From: JAEUJM01 sp044221555
GTDB taxonomy: Bacteria > Actinomycetota > Acidimicrobiia > Acidimicrobiales > DATDAH01
DNA: 64,000 bases
Assembly: GCA_044221555.1 (NCBI GenBank)
Contig: JBGAOY010000006.1
Coordinates: 62,001-126,000 of the forward strand
Reading direction: 5' to 3'
Made by a program: the position numbers and the translations under genes. Positions 62,378 through 64,000 of the stretch are shown piece by piece. The notes beneath the pieces were generated by a model. The model ran no database searches. It saw only the letters and a program-made list of their open reading frames with translations, and had not been told where the DNA came from. Within the stretch, counting starts at the first letter, position 1; every line of letters begins with the position of its first letter.

Positions 62378-63093
62378 CACTGCGGCTCCCCGGCCACGAA
62401 GGCGATCACCTTCTGCGGACGGACCAGGCGGTCGTCGGTGCAGTAGCCCACCTGCACCGTGGCCGCGATGTGGTCCGCCGACTCGCCGGCACCGGCCACC
62501 CGGGTGTCCACCACCTCGTGACGGGCGGGGTCCACCCTGCCCTCGTCGGCCACCACGGTCACCCCCAGATCGTCGAGCAGACCCAGCAGCTCACGGTCGA
62601 GCCACCCGAGCACCCGGGGCAGATCGTCCACCCCTTGGGGCCGTTCGGCCAGCGACCCGACCCGGTCGCGCAGGCGCACCGCCCGCTCGACGGCCTCGTC
62701 GGGCACACCGCCGCCTGGGCCCGCCACGGCCGCCGGCGCGCCGGCTCCCGGTCGCGCGGTCGGGGTCGCGGTTCCCGACGACGCCGCGTCCCGCCCCGCG
62801 GCCGCCCCGGTCGGCGCGGTGTCGTCCGAGCCCTCGGCGAGGTCGGCCAACCGGTCGAGGGCGCGCTCCTCGGCGAGCATGGCCCGCTTCAGGCGGGTCA
62901 GCACCGCCGTGGCGGCGCCACGGACATCGTCGCCGGGGGGCGGGTCCTCCTCGGCCAGGCGGTACGAGAGCACCTCCACGTGGCGGGCGTAGCGGGCGAG
63001 GTCGTCGTACTCGCCCGACAGCAGGACCCGCAGTCGCTCCTTGAACCGGTCGAAGCCGCCGGCGTCGTGGGGTGTCGCATGATCGCTCATCAT
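62374..63093 (-). CDS. GrpE-like nucleotide-exchange factor homologue
   Basis: The product has 239 residues. The C-terminal 65 residues match the GrpE head: GVTVVADEGRVDPARHEVVD, then ATVQVGYCTDDRLVRPQKVI and AFVAG. This parallels the FDPxxHEAV and GYxxxDRVLRPAxV marks of GrpE. The N-terminal part is helical but lacks the long GrpE dimer coiled coil and instead has an Ala/Gly/Pro-rich spacer at about 105-135. It would exchange ADP for ATP on the two Hsp70-like ATPases of the same operon. ATG 63093 is chosen because AGGAGG lies 5 nt upstream and it touches the preceding stop (TGATG). Confidence 0.75.
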   Translation of the reverse strand: MMSDHATPHDAGGFDRFKERLRVLLSGEYDDLARYARHVEVLSYRLAEEDPPPGDDVRGAATAVLTRLKRAMLAEERALDRLADLAEGSDDTAPTGAAAGRDAASSGTATPTARPGAGAPAAVAGPGGGVPDEAVERAVRLRDRVGSLAERPQGVDDLPRVLGWLDRELLGLLDDLGVTVVADEGRVDPARHEVVDTRVAGAGESADHIAATVQVGYCTDDRLVRPQKVIAFVAGEPQW

Positions 63094-64000
63094 CACCACC
63101 TCCTGACCACCGCACCCGTGGCCGGGTCGGTGTCCTCGTTGGTCGTCGTCCAGTGATAGGTGCCGTCCGCGTTGTAGTAGCCACAGACGATCGGCGTGCA
63201 GGTCATGGTCGGCATCGGCGCCGGCATCGGCCCCGGCACCGCCGCCATGGCCGGATCGGCGACGACGGGCGCCGGCGCGGTGGTCACCATGAAGTGGTCC
63301 GAGTCCTGCCAGGCGTCGGCGAACTCGTCGACGGGCACCTCGTAGCCCTGACCGTCGGGGTGACCGGGGTCGTTGACGATCACCATGGGGTGGTCGGGGT
63401 CGGACACGTCGAAGCCGATGACGGTGACGGCGTGGTTGGCGTCCTGGCCGGGGATGCCCATGGCGTCACCCAGCGGGCCGTCGTCGTCCGCGGAGGAGCC
63501 GGGCGACCAGAGCTCGTCGGCATCCACGCCCACGATCACGGGGTGACCGCCCGCCACCGCGGCGGCCAGGTCGTCCATGGTGGCGCCGCTCCACTGCTGG
63601 GCGTCGACGCCGTGGGCCTCGAGCAGGTTGCCCGTCGCCCAGAGCGGCGTGCCGCCGCCCGGGGTGTACCAGCCGTTGGCCTCGGCCTCGGCGGCCAGGT
63701 CACCCTCGTCGAAGTGGTGGCCGGTCACCGACTCGAGCACGAACTCCTGCGAGGCCACCGCGCAGGTGTCGGCCTGCTCCTGCTCGTGCCAGTCGTCGAG
63801 CGCCGACGCCGGGTCGCCGATCACCGCGCCCTCGCCGTCCCAGTGGGGCAGGTCGCCGGGATCGCCCGCGAGCGACAGGTCGGCGCTTGGGTGGTCGGCG
63901 GCAAGATGGTCGGCACCGAGGTGGTCGCCGCCGGGCTCATGGCCGACCCCGTGGTCGACCTGATCGCCATGATGGACGTGGTCGGCGTGACCGTCGTCCA
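63093..64000 (-). CDS. C39-like (papain-fold) cysteine peptidase, N-terminus beyond window
   Basis: This gene is incomplete: the frame stays open to the window edge, so the start is not seen. At least 302 residues are visible. The first 55 are His/Asp-rich (HADHVHHGDQVDHGVGHEPG, GADHLAADHPSADLSLAG). A peptidase_C39-like fold follows, with Cys in HEQEQADTCAVASQEFVLES, a His in QDANHAVTVIGFD, and Asn/Asp in VIVNDPGHPDG. The end is a Pro/Met-rich linker and a short tail with two Cys (MTCTPIVCGYYNADGTYHW). No signal peptide is visible in the part present. It heads the operon as seen here. GTG 63824 is an internal codon, not a likely start. Confidence 0.75.
   Translation of the reverse strand, partial: DDGHADHVHHGDQVDHGVGHEPGGDHLGADHLAADHPSADLSLAGDPGDLPHWDGEGAVIGDPASALDDWHEQEQADTCAVASQEFVLESVTGHHFDEGDLAAEAEANGWYTPGGGTPLWATGNLLEAHGVDAQQWSGATMDDLAAAVAGGHPVIVGVDADELWSPGSSADDDGPLGDAMGIPGQDANHAVTVIGFDVSDPDHPMVIVNDPGHPDGQGYEVPVDEFADAWQDSDHFMVTTAPAPVVADPAMAAVPGPMPAPMPTMTCTPIVCGYYNADGTYHWTTTNEDTDPATGAVVRRW

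Overview
The window is very GC-rich, uses GTG/TTG starts freely and has many 4-base stop/start overlaps. That fits an Actinomycetota chromosome. The gene set (type III glutamine synthetase, a DUF222/HNH protein, paired ferritin-like proteins, a cupin/amidohydrolase pair, many secreted low-complexity proteins) points by inference to Acidimicrobiia, an Iamia-like lineage. No rRNA, tRNA, transposase, integrase or CRISPR array was seen.

Layout. 1-2628: amino-acid ABC importer (lipoprotein, permease, ATPase). 2606-3585: a small AbrB/PIN-like pair flanked by a 25-bp imperfect direct repeat of the ATPase 3' end. 3683-13081 (-): a huge LPXTG-anchored surface protein with 16 tandem units of about 128 residues. 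13391-15569 (-): three genes, two of them ferritin-like. 15728-18504: Uma2-type nuclease, HAD hydrolase, DUF222/HNH protein. 18705-20667: flavodoxin-like reductase, hemerythrin, small stress-type protein. 20692-24224 (-): two paralogous secreted beta-propeller proteins, one with FG-GAP repeats and one with RTX repeats. 24403-24662 (-): a frameshifted lipoprotein gene. 24870-29252: XRE-AAA-TPR regulator, and a TetR regulator divergent from an alpha/beta hydrolase with twin operators. 29482-33155 (-): a TasA/SipW-type small secreted protein and a large repeat protein, divergent from a TetR regulator. 34150-38485: FtsX-type permease, cupin, amidohydrolase. 38531-43800: PAS/GAF/SpoIIE phosphatase, methyltransferase, ArsR-like regulator with SRPBCC partner, LamG-like secreted protein. 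43936-53222: nitrogen and signalling block: nadE, glnE, a GGDEF protein, a second hemerythrin, type III glutamine synthetase. 53595-54654: ECF sigma factor overlapping an Asp/His-rich protein. 54753-64000 (-): one tightly coupled operon.

The most unusual system is that last operon. In transcription order it encodes a C39-like cysteine peptidase with a His/Asp-rich N-terminus (cut by the window edge), a protein with a GrpE-like head, a 209-residue unknown, a 34-residue Thr-rich peptide, a dynamin-like GTPase, an Hsp70-type ATPase, another unknown, and a second Hsp70-type ATPase. Both Hsp70-type proteins have the nucleotide-binding domain but end in a PH-like domain instead of a substrate-binding domain. 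Most junctions overlap or are at most 16 nt apart, so the products probably act together, plausibly at the membrane where the dynamin would assemble. Related neighbourhoods (IniA/IniC-type dynamins near Hsp70/GrpE genes) are known in actinobacteria; this arrangement looks distinctive.

Regulatory themes: several genes appear leaderless, with a TAnnnT-like -10 box 6 or 7 nt before the start codon. The same dyad, GCTGAC-N6-GTCAGC, lies upstream of both large surface-protein loci.
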